Part shown: piece by piece, positions 18,536 through 29,186 of the stretch
Position numbering within the stretch: position 1 is the first letter of the stretch
Layout: the number at the start of each line of letters is the position of its first letter
DNA from: Chrysophaeum taylorii
Lineage: Eukaryota > Sar > Pelagophyceae > Pelagomonadales > Pelagomonadaceae
Length of the DNA: 64,000 nt
Assembly (NCBI GenBank): GCA_029834535.1
Contig: JAQMWT010000308.1
Span: 1 to 64,000, forward strand
Reading direction: 5' to 3'
Program-made: the position numbers and the translations under genes
Notes under the pieces: generated by a model
Told to the model about the DNA's origin: nothing
Database searches by the model: none
Seen by the model: the letters and a program-made list of their open reading frames with translations, nothing else

Positions 18536-19963
18536 ATGCGGCGGCTGTCGGCGTCGTCGTTTTCGTCGTCGTCGTGGAGATGGTATAGCGTACCTCGGGA
18601 GTTCGCGATCTTGCCCCCGTTTCCGGGGGTGGTGATTCCGCCGAAGAGCCCCCAAGTTACGAAACCGTTTCCGGTCGTGACGAAACTCGAGTCGGGGTTG
18701 CGGGTGGTGTCGCAGGAGACGTTCACGCACATGTCGGCCGTGGGGATCGTGGTGGAGGCAGGCGGGGCGTACGAGGTCGAGCACCTGAAGACCCGGGGGT
18801 GCGCGAATTTGGGGGAAGTCCTGGCGTGGTGCGGGACGCACCTCCGCGATCAGCAAAAACTGCTGAGCGACGTGGACGGTATGGGCGGGTACCTCCACGC
18901 GAACGCGCAGCGCGAACAGACGTTGTATTGCGTGGACGCGCTGCGCGAGCGGAAGGAGGACGCGACGCGTCTCCTCGCCGAGAGCGTGCTGATGCCGATG
19001 ATAGACGAATCGAACGTCGAGGCGGCGCGGAGGCTAACGAAGCTGAAATTCGACGAAGCGCCTTTGGACGCGAAATGCAAGGAACTCGTGCACGCGGCCG
19101 CCTACGGGCCGCAGTCGCCCCTCGGTTCCTCGGTGACGGCACCTTGTGCGGGCGTAAGCGCGTCGTCGCTTTTGAATTACCGCGCGGCCTTTTTCACTCC
19201 AGATCGCGCGGTCGTCGCGGGAACGGGAATCGAACATTCGGAGCTCGTCGACCTCGCGAAACGGTTCTTCGAGCCGCACTTGCCACCGCCTTCGGGTTTG
19301 CCTCTCTCGTACGATTCGACCTACCACGGCGGTCTCGTTGGGGTTGTTGATTCTTCGAAGAAAAAAGACGCGGTTCGAGTCGCGGTGGCGCTCGAGGTAG
19401 GAGGCTGGCACGATCGAGACCTCGTGACGACGTCGGTTCTCCAGACACTCCTCGGTGGCGGCGATTCATTTTCTGCCGGCGGCCCGGGGAAGGGAATGTA
19501 CTCGCGCCTGTACCGGGAAGTGTTGAACTACGTTCCGGCCTGCGACGCCGCGGAAGCCTTCGCGTCGATTCACAGAAACACCGGCTTGTTGGGCATTTCC
19601 GGCGCGGCGAAACCGGAATGGGCGGGGCAGATCGCGCTCCTCTTCGCCAAACAGCTCCGGCGCCTCGCGACGGAGCCGGTAAAACACGACGAACTGAACC
19701 GCGCGAAAAACATGCTCAAAGGCAACGCGCTCTCCCAGCTCGAGTCGAGACTCTGTCTCTTCGAAGACCTCGCGCGCCAGTTCTCGACGTTTGGAAAACG
19801 CCAGAACCTCCACGATATGGCGGCCGCCATCGACAACGTAACTCAGGACGACATCCTACGCCTCGCAAAACGCATGTGCTCCAAGCCGCCCGCCGTCGCT
19901 GCCATCGGCCCCGACCTTTCCCGACTCCCGTCCCACGACTATTTCGCGTCCCTTATTTATTAA
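18536..19963 (+). CDS. Mitochondrial processing peptidase alpha-subunit-like protein
   Basis: The alpha subunit of mitochondrial processing peptidase pairs with the catalytic beta subunit in the matrix and helps bind presequences for cleavage. I choose the ATG at 18536 because the next residues (MRRLSASSFSSSSWRWYS) form a typical Arg/Ser-rich presequence; the frame is open further upstream without convincing sequence. From that start the protein is 475 aa, close to family size. The position of the zinc motif HXXEH reads GCANLGEVLAW, so it is non-catalytic, as in alpha subunits. The Gly-rich substrate loop (GGGDSFSAGGPGKGMYSRLY) is well kept. No introns. Its 3' end overlaps the convergent methyltransferase by 11 bp. 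Confidence 0.92.
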   Translation: MRRLSASSFSSSSWRWYSVPREFAILPPFPGVVIPPKSPQVTKPFPVVTKLESGLRVVSQETFTHMSAVGIVVEAGGAYEVEHLKTRGCANLGEVLAWCGTHLRDQQKLLSDVDGMGGYLHANAQREQTLYCVDALRERKEDATRLLAESVLMPMIDESNVEAARRLTKLKFDEAPLDAKCKELVHAAAYGPQSPLGSSVTAPCAGVSASSLLNYRAAFFTPDRAVVAGTGIEHSELVDLAKRFFEPHLPPPSGLPLSYDSTYHGGLVGVVDSSKKKDAVRVAVALEVGGWHDRDLVTTSVLQTLLGGGDSFSAGGPGKGMYSRLYREVLNYVPACDAAEAFASIHRNTGLLGISGAAKPEWAGQIALLFAKQLRRLATEPVKHDELNRAKNMLKGNALSQLESRLCLFEDLARQFSTFGKRQNLHDMAAAIDNVTQDDILRLAKRMCSKPPAVAAIGPDLSRLPSHDYFASLIY

Positions 19964-20892
19964 AATTATTAACCTTCTCTTTCTTCCGTCGCACCAAAGC
20001 GACCCGGAGTTCCTGGTGGAGGATGCCGTTGCCCTCCACCGCCTCGAGACCCGCGACGGCGTAATTATTATCCAAAAGGAGGAGGAGGTGCGCGAGGGTC
20101 TCGATCGCGAAGACGTGGAGGTGTGCCGCGAAAGGAACCGACGCGAGTTTCCGAACTTGGGACCGGAGACCGGATTCTGTGATCCGCGCCGCGCACTCGG
20201 GCAGCGCCTCGTACCCCGCCGCGCGCAGCTGCTGCTCGAAAAAATACGCAGCGAGACCCGCTTCCCGGAGGTGGGATTGGTGGTGGGCTTTGGCCGCCGT
20301 CAAGTTCCGGTACTCGAGGACCGCGTGGTCGGGGTCCGTCGCAAATCTCAAATTATTTATCCGGATTCGACGGGTCGCAGACGTCCGGTACCACCGCGTA
20401 CACTAAGCTCCTAGCGACCCGCAACCACGAATCGAGGGCACGGAGGGTCTGGGGTTGGTGCTCGAGGACGTGGGCAGCAGCCACGATATCGTAGCTCTTC
20501 GACTCGACGCGCGCCAACTCCCTCGCGTCGTCCACGATCGACACCGGCTTCGCGTTCTCGGTCATGCAAAGGACGGTCGAGTTCCGCTTCAAATCGAGGT
20601 ACTCGACGCGTATGGTGTCGGGAAAGTCGATTGGCAGGCCGCAGGCGCCGATCTCGAGGGCACTCAGGGCTCTTTTCTTCGGCGGCGGCGGCGGCCTCGG
20701 GAGGAACTGTTTGATCCATTCGCCGCGGCTCGAGTAAGGGGCTGGCCTCTTCGAACATTTGGGCACGACGCCCCACTGGGAACCTGGGTACGCCGTGGCG
20801 TGGAACCGCCTCCACTCCTCCAGACACACCCGCCCCGACACCAACCCAATCCCAATCCACGGGAGGATCATCATCATCATCATCATCAACAT
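19953..20892 (-). CDS. Membrane-anchored methyltransferase-like protein, one frameshift
   Basis: From the ATG at 20892 the protein starts with a run of Met (an ATG-repeat tract) and ILPWIGIGLVSG, a probable signal anchor. A class I methyltransferase-like fold follows: LEIGACGLPIDFP is the first strand and loop, VDDARELA an acidic segment, and SYDIVAAAHVLEHQPQTLRALDSWLRV the motif IV region. The frame stops at 20353. The adjacent frame (from about 20351) continues with RFATDPDHAVLEYRNLTAAKAHH, expected next in such proteins. A one-base indel in an A/T-rich stretch is the simplest explanation. Substrate unknown. The plus-strand copia 5' LTR begins only 37 bp upstream of the ATG. Confidence 0.65.
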
Positions 20893-20928
20893 AAAGATTT
20901 TGACAATCCTACAACCTGAAAAACCCTA

Positions 20929-21042
20929 TGTGACGACGAACCTATGATGACACATGATACCCCTGCACCACCACGCATCCTCCTGCGTCATTCATTCCCT
21001 TATCGCTTGTCGTCCAACGCCCCCCCCATTCCAGTTGTCACA
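20929..21042 (+). mobile_element. 5' LTR of plus-strand copia element
   Basis: The 114-bp LTR runs TGTGACGACG...GTTGTCACA. It is related to 24793-24904 and to the LTRs of the minus-strand element. It is followed by CGGCAGCAGG, matching the TGGCAGCAG found just inside the other element's 5' LTR, so this is probably the primer-binding site. Confidence 0.7.
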
Positions 21043-21328
21043 CGGCAGCAGGTGGTCGTCGTCTACGATCAAGCAAGCCTCTGCTTGACTTCGTGGCGAC
21101 TGACTCCTCCTCGGCTTCAGTTCGTTGTCGTCTATCATGTCCTCGATCGAAATTATAGATAGCAAGCTTTCTTTCGCAAAAACTTGATGCCTTCATCGGT
21201 GAGGAGGAGCGACATTACTTTTTTTTCCACCAATGGACACGTCGTCTTGAGAACAACATGATCATCTCCACCACCGGCGATCACATTATCTTGACCAACA
21301 ACGATACTTGGACCAGCATCTCAGCATC

Positions 21329-21330
<2 letters not shown>

Positions 21331-21369
<39 letters not shown>
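21331..21369. repeat. (CTG)13 microsatellite
   Basis: Thirteen CTG units occur within the 5' internal region of the plus-strand copia element. They are absent at the corresponding place of the minus-strand copy (around 41160). Confidence 0.9.
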
Positions 21370-21371
<2 letters not shown>

Positions 21372-22147
21372 GAAGAAGAAAGAATTTCTCGCGTCAACCA
21401 ACAACGTTGATATCCGTGAAAACCGCGACATGAACTTCACGCGGCTTTAGAAGCGCATTACCGATGTCATCTTGCGAACTTCCCCAACAAGTTCATCACG
21501 GGAGTTCAAGTTGCTCGGCATTGTCCCTGATCCGACGCACCCTCGAGCGCGTCCTCGCATTTGCCTACGTGCATCCTGCTTCACGACTTACTGGCCTTGT
21601 TTTATCGTCTCGCGTTTCGTACCGACGAATGTGGTTCTACCCTTGAGAAGTTCAACAACAAGCAACTTAGATGGCATGCACAACCACTACCGTCGCGCCA
21701 TCCGCCGCGTCGTCACCCACAACCCCGACTTCAGACTCTTCCAACTGACCTACCCTAGATTTTTTTTTTCTAGCTCCCATTGCACCGGTGCCCTTCGTTC
21801 TGTATTTTCCGCTATTCGTTGCTCAACCCCACGTTCTGTCTGTATTTTCACCTCGTCCTTGCTCCTCTCCCCGTTCTGTGTTTTCACCCTCGTCGTTGAT
21901 CCATTCCTCGTTCTAATATTTTTAGCTATTTGTTGATCCACTCCTCGTTGTGCTTGTCGGTTTTGGTAAAACCAGCGAATCACGTTCCATCGCGCATTTC
22001 ACCCGCCACAAATAAGCTAAGTGCCTGTCAATTTTTCGCGTGCGCAACTTTCGTGCTTCCTATGTGCTTGGATCGCTCATCTTCGGGATCCTGGACCGAC
22101 GCTTCTTTGCTGTGTGATTCGGCTTCTTCATCTCCGGTATCAACACA

Positions 22148-23032
22148 ATGTTGTGGTTCTCCTTCGCGCACTATCGCCTTTTCGCCGCTTTTCTGACCTT
22201 TAAAATTCGGTTTTGCTATCGAAGTGAATTCCGAGCTCCGCACCCGCGACGCTATCTGCACTGTTCTTACGTGTCACTGCGACGACGACGCTATCTGCAC
22301 TGTTCTTACGTGCCACCACTGTTTTTGCCACTATCGCCAACTTCTACCGCAGTCTATTCTTCGAGCATGACGAGCCAAGATCGCCGCTTGCTCCTCAAAC
22401 AATGGCCCATATGGCAGCTTCGTTCTTGCGAATGCGAAACAGGGCCACTTTCTTATCTGCCACAGCAGGCTGGCATACAGCAGCCTGGTCTACCCGTGTT
22501 CGTTCCTTACAACGCTGGCGCGTCAGAAGTCTTCCATCTTCGCGTACAGGACGCGGTCATGAACATGGCAACTTGCTCGCGCCACAACGACCAAACACCC
22601 ACGTTCGCATCAAACCTGTTTACGCCTGTTTTTGATTCTGTCGACTCCGACCATCGTCATAACCTGGTCACCATGCAACATATCCGCCCAAAGGCCACGT
22701 TCTCATCAGACGTCTGGTATACCGCCATCATATATACCAGCCTCGGTTCCCGCTATCTTTGCCCCGCTGCGATTCTCAGTGGGAACAGTCACCTAACGCA
22801 AGTCTTCCCAGGCACTTTTGTCGCTATTGTTCTTCAGACCTCGATTTTGCTGACAGTTTCGCATATCAGATTTCCTGCAATGTCAACCACCGAAGGAACT
22901 TCAATGTTGTTCCGACTTTCTCGAATCACGCTTCCAAGCTATCGTCTACTGTTGCCTCATTGTCACCTGTTCCTGCTATTGCCCGATTGTCACCTGTTCT
23001 TCCGCTGTTGCCCCCTTGTCCCCTGTGTTTGA
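22148..23032 (+). pseudogene. Copia internal ORF of uncertain role
   Basis: This 294-codon frame lies between the 5' LTR and the RT remnant. A matching frame exists at 38912-39700 in the inverted copy. Cys/His pairs occur (such as CNVLTCHNCF in the other copy), but no canonical CCHC knuckle is visible. Frame agreement between the copies is patchy, so the coding status is uncertain. Confidence 0.35.
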
Positions 23033-23604
23033 TGAGAATGCGCCGGTTTCACTGGGACTGATCACCCCATCACGTGAACCGACCATTCTACGAGCTCATG
23101 AACTCCGAAGAACCAACAACCCCCAGAGAAAAGTGCACAACAAAGTCGAGCAAACCAGAGCCGACAAAACCAACGAGCCCAAAACCTCCTGAGGAAAGTG
23201 CAAAACAAAGTCGAGCCAAACAGAGCCGACCGCGCCAAGTCGACAAAAGCGCACATTATTCAGAAACAACTGGAGAAACAAGATTCAGTATCATCTCGTG
23301 TCGATTCTGTGTCATCTTATCATTATTCCCTTCGATTCTGTGTCATCTTGTCATTCCCTGTACGTTAATTATGCTAGCTTTCGTTTGTTAGTTCATTATG
23401 TCTTCCTTCCCCTCTGTCTCGCCCACACCCTTGTTGATCCCCCATGTGTCGAAGCCCGTCGTGTCCTCTACTCGCCACACTATTCTTACATTGATGACGG
23501 CGCTATCACCCCCACTCATTTACGCGAAGCTCTAGCCCATCCAAATCTGCTGCACGTCGGTTACAAGCCATTGCCAAAGAATATCATTCCTTCGGTCTGC
23601 TCGG

Positions 23605-24216
23605 TTGCTGGGATGTTGTTCGCGTTCCTTCTATACATTTTCTGGCAACATCTGCACTTTGAAGTGGGTCCTCTGCAAGAAATATGAATCTGGCCGCTTC
23701 AAATCGTACAAAGCTCGTCTCGTTGTCCGCGGTTACACCCAGGTTCACGGCATTGCTTACCACGACACGTACAGTCCTGTAGCCAACCTATACGCTTCTT
23801 TCTCACCTTCGTTGCCGTTCATGACTGGGATTTTCATAAGTTGGATGTCATCTCTGCTTTCATACAAGCCCCTGTCTGTCTGGCCACCCGAAGGCTATGC
23901 TCCCAGCCAACCCAAAGATACCTCCAAACTCATTTCCAAACTTTGTCGCTCTTGGTGCGGTTGCGAGCAAGCTTGTCGCCACTGGTGGCTTTACTTAGAA
24001 CGCTTCCTTGTCAATGATTGTAGCTCAGTCCGCGATTCTGGTGACACTTGCAGCTACACGCTTTTGCTTACTTCCACTGTCGTTCTGCGCCTTGTTCTCG
24101 TCGTTGATGATCTTCTTGTGGCGCACCCCCCTTCTTGCATTGGCCATTACCATGCTTTCCTTTCGCTTTTTCGAAAGCCTTCTTCACACTTACGTTGGTC
24201 TTCGCATTGCGCGTGA
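23605..24216 (+). pseudogene. Copia reverse transcriptase remnant
   Basis: YESGRFKSYKARLVVRGYTQVHGIAYHDTYSPVANL is the N-terminal copia RT block. Downstream LRLVLVVDDLLVAHP carries the active-site VDD. The palm region between them is shortened and in shifted frames, so the RT is dead. Confidence 0.8.
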
Positions 24217-24339
24217 TCGAGCACGTAAACCCGAATTGACTCCCGGTCCAAACGGTGTTCGTCTTTCTGCGGCTGACTGTCCTGCACACGGTTCCTCCGA
24301 TCACTTTTTTTTATTGTCGGTTGTGTCTTGTTTATTTCT

Positions 24340-24640
24340 GTTATGACACGACGCTCCGCTACGTCAATGGTACTCAAGCTCTCGCCCTTGTTCTTGGTCG
24401 CGATTCTACCCTTCGTCTCTGTGATTATTCCGACTCCAGCTGGGCCGACAACCCCGATGATCAAGGCTCCACCACTGGCTACTGCTACTGCTGAACGTTC
24501 CTATGTATGTCGATAACCGCACCACCGTGACCCACTATCACCGCAACACGTAGCGATATCTTCACCCGCAGTACGGAAGCCCACCCCTTCCTTCGGCTTC
24601 GTGCTCGTTATCTCACGTCCCGTTTTACCATGCCATCTCC
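24340..24640 (+). pseudogene. Copia RNase H remnant with internal deletion
   Basis: LRYVNGTQALALVLGRDSTLRLCDYSDSSWADNPDDQGSTTGYC matches copia RNase H (DxSWA, first catalytic Asp). The next roughly 100 codons found in the minus-strand copy are missing, and sequence resumes near the C-terminus (TRSTEAHPFLRLRARYLTS-like). Confidence 0.8.
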
Positions 24641-24792
24641 GCTCGCATTATGCTACAATATTTCATGATATTGCCCCTCCTGACGTATTTTCACCTCTCC
24701 TGACGTATTTCCACCTCTGCGCTTCTTCTCTTTCTTTTCCAGCATCTGGTAGACTACTTACCTCTTTTTCCTTTTCTTTCTTTTCCAACACC

Positions 24793-24904
24793 TGTGCGAG
24801 GAAGCTATGACACTTACCCCTGCACCACGTGTCTAGTATCCCTACCTCACTCCCTTATCGCTAGTGTAACGCCCCATTCCACTGACTAATTTCCAGTTGT
24901 CACA
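24793..24904 (+). mobile_element. 3' LTR of plus-strand copia element
   Basis: The LTR runs TGTGCGAGGAAGCTATGACAC...GTTGTCACA (112 bp). Flanking bases (CCCTA left, GCAGG right) do not match, so no target duplication remains. The right flank starts GCAGGAG, resembling the primer-site region, so this LTR may be shared with a following element. Confidence 0.65.
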
Positions 24905-24915
24905 GCAGGAGAAGC

Positions 24916-25562
24916 ACTTCTGTGCGGTGGCACACGAAGCAAGTTTTGGCGACGCGATCCTGTCGCTGCGAAGACAGACGAAGATGTGCCGCCCGCCGCC
25001 TCGGACATCAAGCACCGTATGTGGTGGACGCGATGAATATTCAAGAACACGCTCTCTGGCTCTTGCAACAGCTCACGACGATATCAAGGCTGATTTCGTT
25101 GCAGAACTTTATGCGCATGAAAACGCTGCCAACGACGAGCAACTTGAACTGGCTTCCGACGACCCTTCTCCCGTCACCACCCAAGCATCACTCAGCACTC
25201 CTCCTACAAGTTCCCATGCACCTTCGTCTGCGTTCCAATGCGAGTTGGCCACCCCTCAGGCTAAGCACTCGACTCCTAAAGCGCCGAACTTAGCCGCTAC
25301 TAAGGCCACGCTCACCCTCCAGGGCGACACCTTGTCCTCCACAACCGCCAAACTCGCCATAGCCGACGCCGCCGCTTTAGCCTCCGCCACCGCCATGCTC
25401 GCCATCCAAGCCCGCGAACTAGCCTCCACCAACGCCGACCTCCATCTCAAGGACGCCCAGCTCAAGGCACTCGAAAATGCCCATGCTGACATCCGCAACT
25501 CCCACTATGAAACAAACACACGCCGTCCTCCACACCAACCTTGCCTCCTTGGATGCCAATAG
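24916..25562 (+). CDS. Ala/Ser/Thr-rich hypothetical ORF with heptad-like repeats
   Basis: The first part is basic and Arg/Thr-rich. The C-terminal third (TKATLTLQGDTLSSTTAKLAIADAAALASATAMLAIQARELASTNADLHLKDAQLKALENAHADI) has regular hydrophobic spacing consistent with a helical or coiled-coil segment. No homology recognised. The start is uncertain and the coding status is tentative. Confidence 0.35.
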
Positions 25563-25965
25563 CCCCACCGAAGATGCTGCATTGCATCTTTCACCTCCTT
25601 TCCCCATTCATCACCTACCTTCATCCCCTTCCGAGCCAACCTCCGATGCCTCACTCCCGATTCTACCCGAGTACCATCGCCGCCTCCACGGATGCCCCGG
25701 ACCCGGTTGTCTTGGTTCACCGCCCGCTCCGCCTTTCTGTTCTCAACCCCCCGCCATCTCTGGCCCCTCCTCCTCTGCCAAATCACTCTTCGCCACTCTT
25801 CGCCTCTCTGGGACCCCCTGAGCCCCTTTGCACCTGCTCGTCTCCTTGGCCACCTGGTTCATACCAACTCGACTACATCCCCGCGTTCGAGTTGCGATGG
25901 CGTACATCCAACACCGGCGACCGTACCCCTACCACCGGCGACGTTCTCCTCGTGCAAAGTCACAC

Positions 25966-26305
25966 CAAGAAACAAGACTACCAAGATAAAGATGCGACAA
26001 CTTCGGAATCAGCAACAGACAGCTCTATCTACGATGGTAACGAACACCATCACGCTGACACGGCATGCATAAAGGCTTCCTCTCTCTCTTTGGGCGCAAC
26101 GGCCCAGACAGCAGCCCTGATGACGTGCAAAGCGAAACCAAGAAGCAAAACAATGTAGATAAAAAGTCGACAAATTCCGAATTATTATCGACCAACAGCT
26201 CTCTCCCCGATGGTCATGATCATCATCATGCTGCCAAGACATGCAGAAGGGCTTCTTCTTTCTTCGGGCAGAAAGCAGCCTTGCCGACGGAACGCCAAGC
26301 CACCT
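25966..26305. repeat. Imperfect tandem duplication, period about 174 bp
   Basis: Both units read CCAAGAA(A/G)CAA..., then AACAGCTCT...GATGGT and HHHA-coding CATCA(C/T) tracts, then GGCTTC(C/T)TCT. The units are about 70 percent identical, so the duplication is old and keeps its protein register. Confidence 0.65.
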
Positions 26306-26927
26306 CGTTCCCACGGTCGACAAGTCAACGAACAAGACACTTCGAGATGTTCCCGACGCCTACATCGACTATGGCAACCACACTCAAGGATCCATGGCCC
26401 CAACGTCCACAATGCCCCAGGCAACAGAGCCGCAGGCTATTGACGGCATCCTCTCGGATTCCGCCCTCTGGTCTGATGCGTACAGTGAAGAAACAAGTCC
26501 ACCTCCACTTATCTCGAAAATGGCCTCCCCAACCATTCCCAATCAACCACCTGATCCACGCGCCATCACCAATGCCCCCGCTATGCCGCATCCACAAGGA
26601 CAAGACACGCTGTCAATGATCCCACGGTCACCATACTCGCAGGAACTCACCGCACCTGCAGGTATCAGCTCAGATTCACCAGGTACCCCCGCCTTGTTCG
26701 ATATCTCTCGATCTGCCGCTCCTGATCACTTCAAAGCTGGTTCCACCTCGCTGTCTTCTCTCTCCGCAGACAGACACGCACTGCCGCTCACCGGCGCTCG
26801 CTGCTGCACTCACCATCCACCTTTTCGGCCGGATGCACTGGATGACATTGCTCAGCAGGTTGCATGGACGATCACCATGCTACGATTTGATGGATGTCAT
26901 CGCACGAGCATCAGTCGCAGCACATGA
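26241..26927 (+). CDS. Hypothetical Pro/Ser/Thr-rich ORF of unknown element
   Basis: The 228-codon frame ends just upstream of the 27082 ORF. Its end (PFRPDALDDIAQQVAW) matches sequence at the right edge of the window in the inverted copy. Unrecognised. Confidence 0.35.
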   Translation: MQKGFFFLRAESSLADGTPSHLVPTVDKSTNKTLRDVPDAYIDYGNHTQGSMAPTSTMPQATEPQAIDGILSDSALWSDAYSEETSPPPLISKMASPTIPNQPPDPRAITNAPAMPHPQGQDTLSMIPRSPYSQELTAPAGISSDSPGTPALFDISRSAAPDHFKAGSTSLSSLSADRHALPLTGARCCTHHPPFRPDALDDIAQQVAWTITMLRFDGCHRTSISRST

Positions 26928-27081
26928 TCACCCGCTCTTCAACTCTCAGTCAGAGGACGCATTCCTTTCGGATGCCAACCCTTACATCTCACCGCGACCA
27001 AGCTTTTAGCAAGCCTCCATCATCGCCGCAGTCACATACACAGATTTCGAGAGTTATGAACGCTCCGATCAGCCGCAAACT

Positions 27082-28500
27082 GTGCACGCTTCTATTGCGA
27101 CCATCTCGGTCCTTTATGTCCGCTTGCATAGCTCTCTTCTGGACGCCACACGCTTACGCTGCCTCCAGAAAATCGATGTTGCGCTCCCAGGAGACATCCT
27201 CCGCGCGCACTGCACAGACTCGCTCCACCTGAACCGCTTCTGTCAGCATTTTCGCACAACAGAAATGTACGACGAATGTTCCATGCCAGCTCCCGGCTCC
27301 ACCGAAGACATGCACAATCGCCACGGACGATGCCTCCCTCAACAGCATGTTATCGCCCAGCACGTCACTCCTCATTCGAAGACACAAGTCATATGCCCGC
27401 ACCTTAGAATGCACTATACGTCAACGGGCAACCCTAGTCAGTACGGCACTCGCCGCTCTGGTCCCCGCATCTCCGCCATTGAGGATGCACCCAGCATGAC
27501 TGACCCATCCATCGCCCTCGGCTCTACTGCACTCACGCACTATGACCCTAGCGAACTTGCACTTTCCTTCGGCGACCCCCCTCCTCGATTTCCCGCACTG
27601 GACCCCACGCATTCCAGGCCGGATATTCTCCCCCACGGGATCTCAGCTCAAGCACCCATCTGCACTACCTTGCAGACAGGTCAGCTACGCGCCACACCCC
27701 TTTTGGCACTGATTTCGGAAGACTCGCATTACGCGATTTTGCTCTTGGAGCATGACCCGCTTCTCGATGCTCTCCGCATCACCGCCGCCTTTAACACCAA
27801 GACACTCGTCATTTCCACCGACGCTCCGCGCCGCCACGTGTCTCACGACCTTCCGATCACCAACATAAGTCGCTCGCGCCCGCACCAAGTCGCGCACGCC
27901 TTACGAGGGCGTATTTCAATTGGTGACCTCACAGGTCTTTCGACGCATTCTCCGACGCCCGACTTTGAACTTACGAGCCACTTTATGGCAACCCCCAATG
28001 CCATGACGTCTGATGCTACGCGACAATGTCTCTGGAACTCCCCAGCCACAGAAACTGCCAGACAAGAAAGCACTCAGCTCCCAACAGCTGCTCAACAGCT
28101 ACTTCTAGTCTCGCACATAGCAGCGACTACTATCTCGCAGTCTCTCATGGACAAAAAGACGAAAGAGAAGACCACAACGGCTAGCTACACCAGTCCGCCC
28201 ATTGATGTAGCAGACGAGACAATGCAAACCAGCTGCACAGCACGGTTCCAGACTAAGCAGACAGTGCCCAGGTCCAACGTTCAATCGCTAAACCAAGCAT
28301 ACGTCCAGTCACTCGACCTTGCACTGCTACATGCTCCTGTCTCACTCACAGCTGACGCACCCCATCAGATTGATCAGTCTTTCAGACATGTCCCGCTTGC
28401 AGAAGCACCACTGCAGGACGCACAGGCACATCATGAAGATACAGGTAAGCGCACCGCGACTACGCGCACTAAGCATATTACGCCTATCCGACCACGATAA
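27082..28500 (+). CDS. Unknown-element protein, conserved between the two copies
   Basis: This 472-codon frame (first codon not a secure start) aligns residue by residue with the minus-strand frames 63850-62657 and 62822-61254. Examples are SLLDATRLRCL.KIDVAL, PDFELTSHFMA.PNA and ATETARQESTQL. Differences are mainly conservative or frame-restoring, as expected for a once-selected protein. It is rich in Thr, Ala, Pro, Ser, His and Leu, with no visible zinc finger, catalytic motif or membrane segment. I do not recognise the family. Confidence 0.45.
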   Translation: MHASIATISVLYVRLHSSLLDATRLRCLQKIDVALPGDILRAHCTDSLHLNRFCQHFRTTEMYDECSMPAPGSTEDMHNRHGRCLPQQHVIAQHVTPHSKTQVICPHLRMHYTSTGNPSQYGTRRSGPRISAIEDAPSMTDPSIALGSTALTHYDPSELALSFGDPPPRFPALDPTHSRPDILPHGISAQAPICTTLQTGQLRATPLLALISEDSHYAILLLEHDPLLDALRITAAFNTKTLVISTDAPRRHVSHDLPITNISRSRPHQVAHALRGRISIGDLTGLSTHSPTPDFELTSHFMATPNAMTSDATRQCLWNSPATETARQESTQLPTAAQQLLLVSHIAATTISQSLMDKKTKEKTTTASYTSPPIDVADETMQTSCTARFQTKQTVPRSNVQSLNQAYVQSLDLALLHAPVSLTADAPHQIDQSFRHVPLAEAPLQDAQAHHEDTGKRTATTRTKHITPIRPR

Positions 28501-29170
28501 AATGAAGCTACAGCAACGCTCGCTCTCTTCGCCTCTGGAAGACAAAGGCCGCCTTTCAGCCTCCCAGGCACCTGATCCGCCCCTGCCGCTGCAATCCGCG
28601 CCAGCACAGACGATCTCGCCTCCCTGCATGACTGCAGATCAGGCACTAGCCAATGCCAGCACTCGCCAGAGGTATACGCACCCGCTGGACTCCTACCAGC
28701 ACGGCTACCTCAGCCAGGCAGGTCACTGCACCACCTCGGTCTTCCCTGACACCAGGTCGATGCATTACCCCTTCGCGACCACTTCACGTCATCTACTGGA
28801 CGACTATGATCTCGAGCACGAACTCATCGCAACGCTTGAGTCATCTCCGAGCAAGAACCCTATTTTGGATTCAACTCAGTCTATCCCACAGGAACCTTGG
28901 CCACCAGACTCTACCCATATGCTCATGGTTTATCCATTGGTTTCCTCCATAGCTCTTGACTGCAGCAGAGACAAGATGCAACCATCCGATGCGACTATAC
29001 CCGCATTCTCGTTTGGGACACAAACATTTCCTTCATGTCAGACGTTTACGCTCGTGGTACCGCCATATACGGCAATCAAGATCAACATGGACTGCGTTCC
29101 ACCCCTCATCTCTGAGCGTTACCCCCGACATGCTGCTCCCGGCACTGTGAGCCAGTCCCATCACGTCTGA
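28500..29170 (+). CDS. Unknown-element protein, continuation in another frame
   Basis: The frame carries SDHDKMKLQQ...LEDKGRLSASQAPDP and LLDDYDLEHELIATLES. The same text follows without interruption in the single 522-codon ORF of the minus-strand copy (61254-62822). A frameshift near 28490 therefore broke this copy. Confidence 0.45.
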
Positions 29171-29186
29171 TTCAGCTCCCACTGCC

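Larger units (their letters stand above)
21043..24792 (+). mobile_element. Internal region of plus-strand copia element (defective)
   Basis: It is closely similar, in inverted orientation, to the internal region of 36554-41515 over most of its length. The order is a gag-like region (21464-23060) with broken frames, then RT and RNase H remnants. Parts of RT and RNase H are deleted and no integrase core was recognised, so it is non-autonomous. Confidence 0.7.

Noticed and set aside
18230-19142. Minus-strand ORFs of 222 and 139 codons opposite the peptidase gene
   Set aside because: They are Arg/Pro/Ser-rich shadows of a clearly coding GC-rich strand.
20455-20919. Plus-strand ORF ending in a His run
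   Set aside because: It is antisense to the methyltransferase; the His run is the complement of the ATG repeat.
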